NCBI GenBank assembly: GCA_947173865.1
Contig: CAMWGS010000009.1
Span: 1-18,850 of the forward strand
Direction: 5' to 3'
Source: an uncultured Ruminococcus sp.
GTDB lineage: Bacteria > Bacillota > Clostridia > Oscillospirales > Ruminococcaceae
Length of the DNA: 18,850 nucleotides
Positions 1-7,118 of the stretch are shown piece by piece; positions within the stretch are counted from its first letter, which is position 1; each line of letters begins with the position of its first letter. Position numbers and translations under genes: made by a program. The notes under the pieces were generated by a model. The model was not told where the DNA came from, did not search any database, and was given only the letters and a program-made list of their open reading frames with translations.

Positions 1-1533
1 TTCTTCAATATTCCAGACTGTATCAGCGATATCCATGTAGAAATCGGGTTCATGGCTGACAATCAGCACAGTTCCTTTATAGTCATTTATAGCTTTTTTC
101 AAAGCTTCCTTTGCGTCTGTGTCGAGATGATTGGTAGGTTCGTCAAGTACAAGCAGGTTGATTTCTTTAAGCATGATTCTGCATAGTCTGACTTTAGCAT
201 TTTCACCACCTGACAGTACTTTCATCTGAGATGTGATATGCTCCGTAGTTAAACCGCATTGTGCCAATGAAGCACGGACTTCTGCATTTGTCATGGAAGG
301 ATACTCATTCCAGATGACTTCCAGAGCTGTATTGGAGACATTTTCCTCCTCCTGTTCAAAGTAACCGAATTCAACAAACTGGTCATGTTCTACAGTTCCC
401 GATATCGGAGGAATCAGTTTCAGAAGTGTTTTCAGCAGGGTTGATTTACCTATACCGTTTACACCACGAATTGCTATTTTCTGACCGTTTTCCACCTGAA
501 CAGAAATAGGTTTTGTCAATGGTTCATCATATCCAAGAACGATATCCTTACAGTCTATGACCACCCGTCCGGGAGTACGTGCTTTTCTGAATGAAAATAC
601 AGGCTTTGGCTTTTCACGCATTAATGTTATCCTGTCCATTTTGTCAAGTTTTTTCTGTCGGGACTTAGCCATATTTGTGGTTGCTACTCTTGCCTTGTTG
701 CGTGCGATGAAGTTTTCAAGGTCGGCTATTTCTTTCTGTTGTTTTTCATACGCCTGCTCTATCTGTTTCTTTTTAAGTTCATACATTCTTACAAAATTGT
801 CATAATCTCCCGTATAACGTGTCATGATTGCATTTTCAACATGATAGACAACATTTATCACGTTGTTCATAAATGGTATATCATGTGAAACAAGGATAAA
901 TGCATTATCATAGTTTTTAAGGAAATTTGTGAGCCATACAATGTGGTTTTCATCAAGAAAGTTAGTAGGTTCATCAAGTATAAGAATCATCGGATTTTCA
1001 AGCAGTACTTTCGCAAGCAGTACCTTTGCACGCTGACCGCCCGAAAGTTCTGTAACATCTCTGTCAAGTCCTATTTCGTTGAGACCAAGACCGTTTGCAT
1101 ATTCTGAAATTTTAGCGTCAATGGTATAGTAACCGCTGTAATCGAGGATACTTTGTATCTCGCCGACTTCTTCCATGAGGTCATTCATTTCTTCTTCTGT
1201 ACAGTCGGACATTTTATCGTAATACTGCAACATCTCGGATTCAAGCTCAGAAAGATGAGTGAATGCCTCACGCAGTACTTCACGAATTGTTTTTCCTTTT
1301 TCGAGAGTGCTGTACTGGTCGAGATATCCGGTAGTAATATGTCTGCACCATTCAACTTTGCCCTCGTCAGGCATAAGCTTGCCTGTGATTATGTTCAGAA
1401 ATGTTGATTTGCCTTCTCCGTTTGCTCCGACAAGACCTATATGTTCACCCTTGAGAAGCCTGAATGAAGCATCATTCAGTATTTGTCTTGCTCCGAATCC
1501 GTGTGTTACGTGTTCAACATTAAGTATACTCAT
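1..1533 (-). CDS. ABC-F family ATPase (3' end outside window)
   Basis: This is a soluble twin-ATPase of the ABC-F family, whose members act on ribosomes in translation control or antibiotic protection rather than in transport. The 511 visible codons hold two full nucleotide-binding domains. The first has Walker A GANGEGKS (about residues 36-43), signature LSGGQ (about 162) and Walker B LILDEPTNFLD followed by VSHD. A charged linker rich in Lys, Glu and Arg follows, as is usual for ABC-F. The second domain has Walker A GVNGIGKS, LSGGE, LVLDEPTNHLD and VSHE. There is no membrane segment. The frame is still open at base 1, in a sequence ending TVWNIEE, so only a few C-terminal residues are probably missing. 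The ATG at 1533 is preceded by GGAGAG at 5 nt and by its own promoter. The exact subfamily and any resistance role cannot be told from sequence alone. Confidence 0.93.
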   Translation of the reverse strand, partial: MSILNVEHVTHGFGARQILNDASFRLLKGEHIGLVGANGEGKSTFLNIITGKLMPDEGKVEWCRHITTGYLDQYSTLEKGKTIREVLREAFTHLSELESEMLQYYDKMSDCTEEEMNDLMEEVGEIQSILDYSGYYTIDAKISEYANGLGLNEIGLDRDVTELSGGQRAKVLLAKVLLENPMILILDEPTNFLDENHIVWLTNFLKNYDNAFILVSHDIPFMNNVINVVYHVENAIMTRYTGDYDNFVRMYELKKKQIEQAYEKQQKEIADLENFIARNKARVATTNMAKSRQKKLDKMDRITLMREKPKPVFSFRKARTPGRVVIDCKDIVLGYDEPLTKPISVQVENGQKIAIRGVNGIGKSTLLKTLLKLIPPISGTVEHDQFVEFGYFEQEEENVSNTALEVIWNEYPSMTNAEVRASLAQCGLTTEHITSQMKVLSGGENAKVRLCRIMLKEINLLVLDEPTNHLDTDAKEALKKAINDYKGTVLIVSHEPDFYMDIADTVWNIEE

Positions 1534-1569
1534 ATTTTCTCTCCGTTCATATGCATTGATTTTTTATTT

Positions 1570-1598
1570 ATTATAGCATTTTAATGAATGAATTGCAA
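1570..1598 (-). promoter_or_regulatory. Sigma-A promoter of the ABC-F gene
   Basis: On the minus strand, TTGCAA (1598-1593) is followed after exactly 17 bp by TATAAT (1575-1570), with a TG one base before the -10 (extended -10). It lies about 35 bp upstream of the ABC-F start codon. Confidence 0.7.
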
Positions 1599-1620
1599 GT
1601 ATGTTACAGTAAATATACGT

Positions 1621-1655
1621 AAAAACACTATCGGTTTGAGCCGATAGTGTTTTTT
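1621..1655 (-). terminator. Rho-independent terminator after the dockerin gene
   Basis: A perfect 10-bp stem (ACACTATCGG with CCGATAGTGT, loop 6 nt) is flanked by A and T runs, so it can work on both strands. On the minus strand it lies about 75 bp after the dockerin gene stop and ahead of the ABC-F promoter, separating the two units. Confidence 0.85.
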
Positions 1656-1727
1656 GTTATCTTTCATTTGTAATAGTGAGTTTTATATATTTTTCATGGT
1701 AGTCAGCCGATGTGGCTGAACAGACGG

Positions 1728-3299
1728 TTACTTTTCTGTTGCAAGAAGCTGGATTTCGAGAGCGTCAGAGCATGTGATACCGTCACCTGTGTTGTAAACG
1801 TCAGCATTGAATTTTCCTTTTGTTGTAAGTTTGTAGTTGTCAGGGTTTGCAATTGACTGCATAACCAGTACTGAGTCTGCAATATTCACATCATCGTCAT
1901 TGTTTGCATTTCCTGAACGTTTAACATCAAGACTTAAAAATGTTTTTACATTGTCTTCATAGCTTACAGTTACAGGAATATTTTCCGGAGTTTCTCCGAG
2001 ACTTTCAACATATTTATTGTAACTCTCATTGAAATCTTCAATTTCGTCCGCAAATCTGACTACATACATCTGCACTGTTGTAATATCGTAGATGTCACCG
2101 CTTGTGCCGTTGTTGTTGAAGTCACAGTTATTTGCAAGATTATTCCATACATCTGCCGGAAGTATACTTTCGGCAGCAGTTCTGGAGTTTATTAAATCGT
2201 CGAAATAAATGTTGGAATCGAAGTAATCTTTATAGTCAACAACTCCGTCCATATTTATATCAGGAGCAGAACGCAGACTGTTTTCCACATCGTTACAATA
2301 TGCATCGAAAACAGTATTGAATTCATTCTGGTCAAGTTTCAGCCATGCATCATCGTCTTTTTTCAGACCCAAAGCAACTACTGCATCTTCCATGCGGTAG
2401 TGAAGTCCATATGCTTTTACATAATTATCGATTGTTTCAACATAATACTCTTCAGTAAAGTATTCGGGTTTCAGTTCAATATGTCCTGCAATATAGAGTG
2501 TTACATAGTAATCGAAATTACCAATATCATCACTAGCACCGCTCCAATGTATGAAAGGGTAAGGACATTGTAAGAATGCTTCTTCACATCTTTTCTGTTC
2601 CTCTTCAGAAATAAGCGTCTTTGCTGTGTCTATATCGGGATAACCTTCCTTTATAAGCATAGGGTGGTCATAGCCGCCTGTTATAGTATCATATACAAAA
2701 ACATCAAAGATATCTCCTACGTCCAGTTGACCGTTTCCATTGAAGTCGAGGTCGATGGTACCATTTTCATACATTTCAGCTAAAACGTAATAGCCTGCAC
2801 GGAGAGCTTTTGAATTTCGATTCAGCGAGTTTGTAAAACTGTATGCAGCTGGAGAATTAGGATAATAATCCGAATTATGAACTTCGTTATATTCGGATGG
2901 GAATTCAGGGTCGTAGTAGGTAGAAGTAAAATATTCACGTTTGAGTTTATTGCTTACCATAAAGTATCTCATTAATGTGGTTGAATCATCATAACCTACT
3001 TGTCCGTCTTCGCCGTAGTCGGCAATAGCTTCAATACGCTGCATTGTTTCTGAATCAAAATAATTAAAACCATCGTATGTCTGTGCACAATAGCATTGAA
3101 GCGTATAGCAGTCAAATATGTCGAATTCTCCGTTGCCGTCTATGTCAATTTCCAATTCTCCGCTTTCCATTTTAGAAAAGATTTCCTTTTCTCCAGGCCA
3201 GTATCTTAGTGGGTCGATAGTATAAACAGCATTACCTGTTATTGGTACAGCCGCAGATGCCATTGTAATAGCTGATATAAAAGATGTAAGCTTTTTCAT
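1728..3299 (-). CDS. Secreted dockerin protein, nested in-frame start (short form)
   Basis: Starting at the ATG at 3299 gives a 523-aa protein with a typical signal peptide: MKK, then a hydrophobic core, then a likely cleavage near TGNA (about residue 24). The ATG has AAAGGAG seven bases upstream. The body has several single EF-hand-like loops, for example DIDGNGEFD (about 52-60), DLDFNGNGQLD (about 183-193), DINMDGVVD (about 347-355) and DFNNNG (about 393). The C-terminus (about 463-521) is a paired dockerin: GNANNDDDVNIAD with VLVMQSIANP, then NADVYNTGDGITCSDALEIQ. Type I dockerins bind cohesins through such calcium loops, so a cellulosome or cell-surface role is likely. No catalytic domain is recognised. 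The same codons form the C-terminal three quarters of the long form. Confidence 0.72.
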   Translation of the reverse strand: MKKLTSFISAITMASAAVPITGNAVYTIDPLRYWPGEKEIFSKMESGELEIDIDGNGEFDIFDCYTLQCYCAQTYDGFNYFDSETMQRIEAIADYGEDGQVGYDDSTTLMRYFMVSNKLKREYFTSTYYDPEFPSEYNEVHNSDYYPNSPAAYSFTNSLNRNSKALRAGYYVLAEMYENGTIDLDFNGNGQLDVGDIFDVFVYDTITGGYDHPMLIKEGYPDIDTAKTLISEEEQKRCEEAFLQCPYPFIHWSGASDDIGNFDYYVTLYIAGHIELKPEYFTEEYYVETIDNYVKAYGLHYRMEDAVVALGLKKDDDAWLKLDQNEFNTVFDAYCNDVENSLRSAPDINMDGVVDYKDYFDSNIYFDDLINSRTAAESILPADVWNNLANNCDFNNNGTSGDIYDITTVQMYVVRFADEIEDFNESYNKYVESLGETPENIPVTVSYEDNVKTFLSLDVKRSGNANNDDDVNIADSVLVMQSIANPDNYKLTTKGKFNADVYNTGDGITCSDALEIQLLATEK

Positions 3300-3851
3300 A
3301 TAAAAACTCCTTTCGTCATCAATATTTTGCGACGTGGTTGTGATATTCGTCACAATTAAATCTGTTTGCATTGTTGAACTGATTGTTGTCTGAATTGTTT
3401 CTTGCAAAGGTTCTGCCTGTGTTTCTGTTTTATTAAGTGAAGAATGCTGTGTTATAATTGTTGTGGTTTGAACCGTATTATTTGCAGTGCTGGCATTTAC
3501 GGTTGTTGTTTGAGAGAATGTGGTGTGATTTTCCGTAATATCAGAACCTGTATTTGTTGTCGAGAGGATATTTTTTTCTGTAACAGAAGTCTGGACAGAA
3601 ATTTCCGTATTTGTTTGTGAAGAAGGTGAATCATCATTTTCTGTAATAATCGGACAGTCATTGTAATAATTATTTACTGCATTTTTTATATCATTGTTTT
3701 TCCATATTCCGAACCCGACAAGAATAACAGCACATATTCCTGAAAGTGCAAGAGAAGTTCTTTTTATTGTTTCTGTTCTTCTGCGTCTTTTTTCAAGAAT
3801 AATATCTCCCTTTCTGAATACTCTTTCTGTAATATCCTCATAGCTCTTCAT
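1728..3851 (-). CDS. Membrane anti-sigma-like protein fused in frame to a dockerin protein (long form)
   Basis: The 707-aa reading frame overlaps the end of the ECF sigma gene by 14 bp. Its N-terminus (MKSYEDITERVFRKGD) and Arg/Lys-rich stretch are cytoplasmic in character, followed by a membrane helix at about residues 33-50 and a Thr/Ser/Gln-rich linker to about 180. Position next to the sigma gene and this topology suggest an anti-sigma or signal-transducing protein. I do not recognise a named anti-sigma domain. At residue 185 the frame runs with no stop into a segment that is itself a complete signal peptide and secreted dockerin protein (separate entry). The ATG at 3851 is preferred over 3872 because GAGAGGG lies 8 nt before it. 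A full-length product would have two hydrophobic segments. Whether it is made, or ribosomes mainly start again at 3299, cannot be told from sequence. Confidence 0.7.
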   Translation of the reverse strand: MKSYEDITERVFRKGDIILEKRRRRTETIKRTSLALSGICAVILVGFGIWKNNDIKNAVNNYYNDCPIITENDDSPSSQTNTEISVQTSVTEKNILSTTNTGSDITENHTTFSQTTTVNASTANNTVQTTTIITQHSSLNKTETQAEPLQETIQTTISSTMQTDLIVTNITTTSQNIDDERSFYMKKLTSFISAITMASAAVPITGNAVYTIDPLRYWPGEKEIFSKMESGELEIDIDGNGEFDIFDCYTLQCYCAQTYDGFNYFDSETMQRIEAIADYGEDGQVGYDDSTTLMRYFMVSNKLKREYFTSTYYDPEFPSEYNEVHNSDYYPNSPAAYSFTNSLNRNSKALRAGYYVLAEMYENGTIDLDFNGNGQLDVGDIFDVFVYDTITGGYDHPMLIKEGYPDIDTAKTLISEEEQKRCEEAFLQCPYPFIHWSGASDDIGNFDYYVTLYIAGHIELKPEYFTEEYYVETIDNYVKAYGLHYRMEDAVVALGLKKDDDAWLKLDQNEFNTVFDAYCNDVENSLRSAPDINMDGVVDYKDYFDSNIYFDDLINSRTAAESILPADVWNNLANNCDFNNNGTSGDIYDITTVQMYVVRFADEIEDFNESYNKYVESLGETPENIPVTVSYEDNVKTFLSLDVKRSGNANNDDDVNIADSVLVMQSIANPDNYKLTTKGKFNADVYNTGDGITCSDALEIQLLATEK
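3307..3313 (-). promoter_or_regulatory. Internal Shine-Dalgarno for the short dockerin form
   Basis: On the minus strand AAAGGAG lies 7 nt before the ATG at 3299, inside the open long frame, where it encodes part of D-E-R-S-F-Y. It is at least as strong as the site of the upstream start, and it directly precedes a signal peptide. Confidence 0.75.
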
Positions 3852-4392
3852 AGATAAATCCCTCTCTTTCAAGTTCTGATTTAAGAGATTTCTTTGCCCT
3901 GTAAAGCAAATACGTAATCTGACGATTGGTTTTGTGCATTATTTTTGCGGTCTGCGAAGTATCAAATTCCTCGAAATATACAAGATGAAGTACTTGTCTG
4001 TAGTCAGGATTGAGTTTTTGTATTACATTATGAATCATAATTTTCTGTTCATCTTTTATATAGTTATGTTCGATTTCTTCTTTATCTGCAAGTGAGTAAA
4101 AATCGTCAATCGGAACTGAATTAAGTTTTGAAGTTTTCCTGATATAGTCAATTGCTGTAAATCGTCCTATGGAATAAAGCCATGTTTTGAAAGAACTTTT
4201 TCCTGAAAATCTTGGTTTTTTAACATACAGTTTTATAAATACTTCTTCTGTAATTTCTTCCGCAGTACATATATTGTCAGTACAACTACATATATACAGC
4301 ACAAGTCCGTCTCTGTATTCACGGATTATACTAGCAAGAGCATTCTTGTCTCCTTCAAGAAAACGGTGGTAGCTACTTGCACCGTTATCCAT
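3838..4392 (-). CDS. ECF-type RNA polymerase sigma factor
   Basis: This is a 184-aa sigma-70 family protein of ECF size. Region 2 lies at about residues 10-88, including AEEITEEVFIKLY and the core-binding/-10 segment FKTWLYSIGRFTAIDYIR. Region 4 lies at about 118-175 as a helix-turn-helix (LNPDYRQVLHLVYFEEFDTSQTAKIMH, then RQITYLLYRAKKSLK). There is no region 1 or 3. The ATG at 4392 is preceded by AAAGGAG at 7 nt. The stop overlaps the start of the membrane protein gene, so the two are translationally coupled like an ECF sigma/anti-sigma pair. A promoter of ECF type lies just upstream, which suggests autoregulation. The likely role is to activate a small regulon, probably extracellular or cellulosomal, in response to a signal at the membrane. 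The regulon is not visible here. Confidence 0.9.
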   Translation of the reverse strand: MDNGASSYHRFLEGDKNALASIIREYRDGLVLYICSCTDNICTAEEITEEVFIKLYVKKPRFSGKSSFKTWLYSIGRFTAIDYIRKTSKLNSVPIDDFYSLADKEEIEHNYIKDEQKIMIHNVIQKLNPDYRQVLHLVYFEEFDTSQTAKIMHKTNRQITYLLYRAKKSLKSELEREGFIYEEL

Positions 4393-4430
4393 ATATCTGC
4401 TCCTTTCTGAAAATATATCTTCACTACTTA

Positions 4431-4456
4431 GTCGTAGGATTCTGGAAATTGTTGCA
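4431..4456 (-). promoter_or_regulatory. ECF-type autoregulatory promoter
   Basis: On the minus strand, TGCAAC (4456-4451), 16 bp, then CGAC (4434-4431) matches the spacing and shape of known ECF promoters (TGAAAC-N16-CGTA/C in the SigW/SigM class). It would start transcription about 30 nt before the sigma gene ATG. A short inverted repeat, CTAC-N6-GTAG, spans the -10. Confidence 0.5.
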
Positions 4457-4493
4457 GTCGTTTTATAAAATTAATTTTTAAGATAAATGCAGA

Positions 4494-4524
4494 TAGACTT
4501 TATATTGTGAATAAATGATATAAT
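4494..4524 (+). promoter_or_regulatory. Promoter of the small plus-strand gene
   Basis: A perfect TATAAT at 4519-4524 lies 30 bp before the start codon at 4555. The -35 is poor: TAGACT at 4494-4499, with 19-bp spacing. Confidence 0.45.
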
Positions 4525-4554
4525 TGTGCAGATAATTATAAGGAGGTGATGAAC

Positions 4555-4827
4555 ATGGCAAAAAAGGGAATGAAACGGGCTGACATTGATAATCCGTCAA
4601 GAGACAGAGAACCGTCTGTGCCTGAAATTCAGGGAAAAGCCAAATCAGGAAAATCCCGTATTAATCCGATAATTGCAGGAACATCAGGTCCTTCTCAGAA
4701 AGTATGGCATAATAAATCATACTCACATGAAGTACCGATATCCGACGCATATACGGTTATTGACAATGATATTGCAAGGGATAATCTTGAGAATGATATT
4801 CCGTATGCTGATTTGCAGGATATATGA
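4555..4827 (+). CDS. Small basic protein of unknown function
   Basis: A 90-aa hydrophilic protein with no signal peptide, membrane helix or cysteine. The N-terminal half is Lys/Arg rich (MAKKGMKRADIDNPSRDRE, then a Lys/Gly/Ser-rich stretch). The C-terminal half is acidic (VIDNDIARDNLENDIPYADLQDI). The ATG at 4555 is chosen because AAGGAGG lies 8 nt upstream; the earlier in-frame GTG and ATG at 4546 and 4549 overlap that site. It has its own -10 box and its own terminator, so it is a single-gene transcript, divergent from the sigma operon. I do not recognise a named domain. The basic/acidic split and predicted lack of hydrophobic core suggest a partly disordered protein, possibly binding nucleic acid or protein, but this is inference. 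Confidence 0.75.
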   Translation: MAKKGMKRADIDNPSRDREPSVPEIQGKAKSGKSRINPIIAGTSGPSQKVWHNKSYSHEVPISDAYTVIDNDIARDNLENDIPYADLQDI

Positions 4828-4833
4828 AGATAT

Positions 4834-4868
4834 AACGTCGTTTGTAATGATACAAACGGCGTTTTTTA
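4834..4868 (+). terminator. Rho-independent terminator
   Basis: A 13-bp stem (AACGTCGTTTGTA with TACAAACGGCGTT, one G-T pair, loop ATGA) is followed by a T run. It lies 6 bp after the small gene stop. Confidence 0.85.
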
Positions 4869-4966
4869 TTTTTCAGTAAAAAGTGAATATAATTAATAAG
4901 CTTTGGTAATTGTATACAAAAAACAATAGTATTTTTGTATACAATGTAGAAGTTTCAGAAATATAC

Positions 4967-4997
4967 TTGACTTAGAGTTAACTCCAGATGATATAAT
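4967..4997 (+). promoter_or_regulatory. MerR-family-type promoter/operator of the redox operon
   Basis: TTGACT (4967-4972) and TATAAT (4992-4997) are separated by an over-long 19-bp spacer. The spacer contains a perfect palindrome, GAGTTAACTC (4975-4984). A 19-bp spacer with a dyad inside it is the hallmark of promoters activated by MerR-type regulators. CTTGACTTAGAGTTAACTC closely resembles the AdhR/NmlR-type operators known from other Firmicutes. The downstream gene set (CMD protein, alcohol dehydrogenase, flavodoxin) fits such a regulon. No MerR gene lies in the window. Confidence 0.7.
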
Positions 4998-5037
4998 AAC
5001 AACATAAAAAATATAATATTTCAGGAGTACAGAATTA

Positions 5038-5589
5038 ATGGAATGTGAAGAAATAAGAGTTGACCTCAGAATACCGAATCCCGACGGAATGAAAGAGACT
5101 CAGAAAAACCGTGAAATTCTTTTTAAACTTAATCATACCATGCCCATGACGGCAGAGTACATGGAACTTTTAAAAGAACTGTTCAGGGGAAATATCGGAG
5201 AGGGGAGTTTTGTTTCTGCTCCGTTTAGTTCAATGGCGTGTCCCGAAAATGTAAGAATCGGAAAAAATGTTTTTATTAACGGTAACGTTCTTTTCATGGC
5301 TCGTGGAGGTATCACGATTGAAGATAATGTGCAGATTGCGGCAAACGTGCAGCTTATATCAAACAATCATGACCTTTATGAAAGAATGGTGCTTACCTGT
5401 AAACCTGTTCTTATAAAAAAGGGTGCATGGATTGGAGCAGGTGCAACAATTCTTTCGGGGGTATGCGTGGGAAAGCACGCTGTTGTGGGAGCCGGTTCTG
5501 TTGTGACAAAGGACGTGCCTGACTATGCCGTTGTCGTAGGTAATCCTGCAAAAGTTATAAAGACGCTTGACAAAGAAAGATTTGAATGA
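5038..5589 (+). CDS. Hexapeptide-repeat (maltose/galactoside-type) O-acetyltransferase
   Basis: A 183-aa acetyl-CoA-dependent acetyltransferase of the LacA/Maa group, acting on sugars or related hydroxyl compounds in the cytoplasm. The N-terminal helical part (residues 15-55) matches the Maa/NodL cap. Left-handed beta-helix hexapeptide repeats run from about 70 to 175 (VRIGKNVFINGNVLF, ITIEDNVQIAANVQL, then IGAGATILSGVCVG and VVGAGSVVTKDVP, ending VVGNPAKVIK). His111 in SNNHDL is in the place of the family catalytic His (His115 in LacA). The start has AGGAG 10 nt upstream. It is first in a six-gene operon behind the MerR-type promoter and 19 bp before the CMD gene. Within this operon its substrate may be a toxic or modified small molecule rather than a dietary sugar; that is inference. 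Confidence 0.88.
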   Translation: MECEEIRVDLRIPNPDGMKETQKNREILFKLNHTMPMTAEYMELLKELFRGNIGEGSFVSAPFSSMACPENVRIGKNVFINGNVLFMARGGITIEDNVQIAANVQLISNNHDLYERMVLTCKPVLIKKGAWIGAGATILSGVCVGKHAVVGAGSVVTKDVPDYAVVVGNPAKVIKTLDKERFE

Positions 5590-5608
5590 TAAAAAGGAGG
5601 AGTTTTTT

Positions 5609-5935
5609 ATGGCAAAGGTAACTGCCGGAAGAGATGAACTGGGAAATTTCGCACCGAAATTCGCAGAATTGAATGATGATGTACTTTTTGGTGAAGTATG
5701 GGCAAGGAAGGAACAGCTTTCCGCAAGAGAACGCAGTATTATAACAGTTGTTTCGCTTATGTCAGGTGGGATTCTTGACAATTCTCTGAAAGTTCATATT
5801 CAGAATGCAAAAAATCACGGTGTAAAGGCTGAAGAAATGGCGGAAATTCTGACTCATGCCGCTTTTTATGCAGGCTGGCCGAAAGCATGGGCGGCTTTGC
5901 GTATGGCAAAAGAAGTATATAATTCTGAAGAATGA
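5609..5935 (+). CDS. Carboxymuconolactone decarboxylase (CMD/AhpD-like) family protein
   Basis: A 108-aa all-helical protein of the CMD family (LSARERSIITVVSLMSGG near 38-54, then LKVHIQNAKNHGVKAEEMAEILTHAAFYAGWPKAW to about 94). The AhpD peroxidase CxxC is absent, so it should not be a disulfide alkylhydroperoxidase. The GWP motif and the paired His residues (His63, His83) are those of gamma-CMD-type proteins. In Firmicutes such genes often sit in MerR-controlled electrophile or aldehyde stress operons, as here; the reaction is unknown. The start at 5609 is chosen because AAAGGAGG lies 8 nt upstream; an in-frame ATG at 5567 lies inside the preceding gene and lacks a good site. It is 15 bp before the alcohol dehydrogenase gene. 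Confidence 0.9.
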   Translation: MAKVTAGRDELGNFAPKFAELNDDVLFGEVWARKEQLSARERSIITVVSLMSGGILDNSLKVHIQNAKNHGVKAEEMAEILTHAAFYAGWPKAWAALRMAKEVYNSEE

Positions 5936-5950
5936 AACAGGAGGTATCTT

Positions 5951-7117
5951 ATGTTAGGAAATTTTACTTATTGTAATCCTACACGTATCCATTTCGGAAA
6001 GGATTCATTAAAGCATCTTGTTGACGAACTTGCCAGTTACGGCAAAAATGTCCTGCTTACTTACGGCGGAGGTTCAATAAAGAAGTCAGGTATTTACGAC
6101 GAAGTAGTTAAAATACTTACCGACTGCGGAAAAAATATCATTGAACTTTCAGGCGTTATGCCGAATCCGACAGTTGATAAGCTTTACGAAGGCTGTAAGC
6201 TTGCGAGGGAAAATAATATTGACCTTATTCTTGCAGTGGGCGGAGGTTCTGTATGTGACTATGCAAAAGCGTTGTCTGTATCTGTTTACTGTAAAGATGA
6301 CCCGTGGGAGAAATATTATCTGCGTATGGAAGATGTGGATAATAAGATTATTCCTGTAGGCTGTGTTCTGACAATGGTCGGAACAGGTTCGGAGATGAAC
6401 GGCGGTGCGGTTATTACAAATCACGAAGCAAAGCTTAAAATAGGTCATGTTTTTGGTGAAAACGTTTTCCCGAAGTTTTCAATTATGAATCCCGTATATA
6501 CTTTCACACTGCCCGTATATCAGATGACGTCAGGATTTTATGATATTATGAACCATATTACAGAGCAGTATTTTTCTGATTCTGATGACTGTACGTCTGA
6601 TTATGTCATGGAGGGACTTATGAAGTCGCTTATTCACAGTTCACGTATTGCGGTGGAGAATCCGGAAGATTATGAAGCACGCAGTAATATTATGTGGATA
6701 GCTACATGGGCATTGAATACAATGGTAGCAAAGGGAAAAACGACTGACTGGATGGTTCATATGATTGGACAGTCTGTAGGTGCGTATACCGACGCAACGC
6801 ACGGCATGACGCTTTCAGCTGTTTCAATGGCGTATTACCGCCATATAATGCCTTACGGTCTTGAAAAATTCAGACGTTTTGCTGTAAATGTGTGGGGCGT
6901 TGACCCTGACGGCAAAACAGAAGAAGAAACAGCTTCCGAAGGATTGTGTGCAATGGAATCATGGATGAAGGAAATAGGACTTGTCATGAATATCAGTGAA
7001 CTTGGTGTGACTGAGGATATGCTTGACGGTATTGCAGACGGTTCATTTATCTGTGATGGTGGTTACAAGACTCTGAACCATGAAGAAATTGTAGAAATTT
7101 TAAAGGAGAGTATGTAA
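5951..7117 (+). CDS. Iron-containing (type III) alcohol dehydrogenase, YqhD/BdhA-like
   Basis: A 388-aa NAD(P)H-dependent alcohol/aldehyde oxidoreductase in the cytoplasm, full length for the family. The N-terminal Rossmann-like part has YGGGSIKKSG (38-47) and the dinucleotide-binding GGGSVCDYAKA (97-107). Then comes the segment VGTGSEMN (143-150). The four family metal ligands are all present: Asp198 and His202 (YDIMNHITEQ), His270 and His284 (DWMVHMIGQ and DATHGMTLS). It belongs to the YqhD/butanol dehydrogenase branch, which reduces a wide range of aldehydes with NADPH. AGGAGG lies 6 nt before the ATG. It is third in the operon, with the flavodoxin gene 1 bp downstream. Aldehyde detoxification is the likely role, fermentation the alternative. 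Confidence 0.94.
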   Translation: MLGNFTYCNPTRIHFGKDSLKHLVDELASYGKNVLLTYGGGSIKKSGIYDEVVKILTDCGKNIIELSGVMPNPTVDKLYEGCKLARENNIDLILAVGGGSVCDYAKALSVSVYCKDDPWEKYYLRMEDVDNKIIPVGCVLTMVGTGSEMNGGAVITNHEAKLKIGHVFGENVFPKFSIMNPVYTFTLPVYQMTSGFYDIMNHITEQYFSDSDDCTSDYVMEGLMKSLIHSSRIAVENPEDYEARSNIMWIATWALNTMVAKGKTTDWMVHMIGQSVGAYTDATHGMTLSAVSMAYYRHIMPYGLEKFRRFAVNVWGVDPDGKTEEETASEGLCAMESWMKEIGLVMNISELGVTEDMLDGIADGSFICDGGYKTLNHEEIVEILKESM

Positions 7118-7118
7118 A

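Noticed and set aside
5359..5781. A 140-aa minus-strand open frame across the acetyltransferase and CMD genes
   Set aside because: It is antisense to two clear genes with family motifs and ribosome sites; its residue text is not protein-like.
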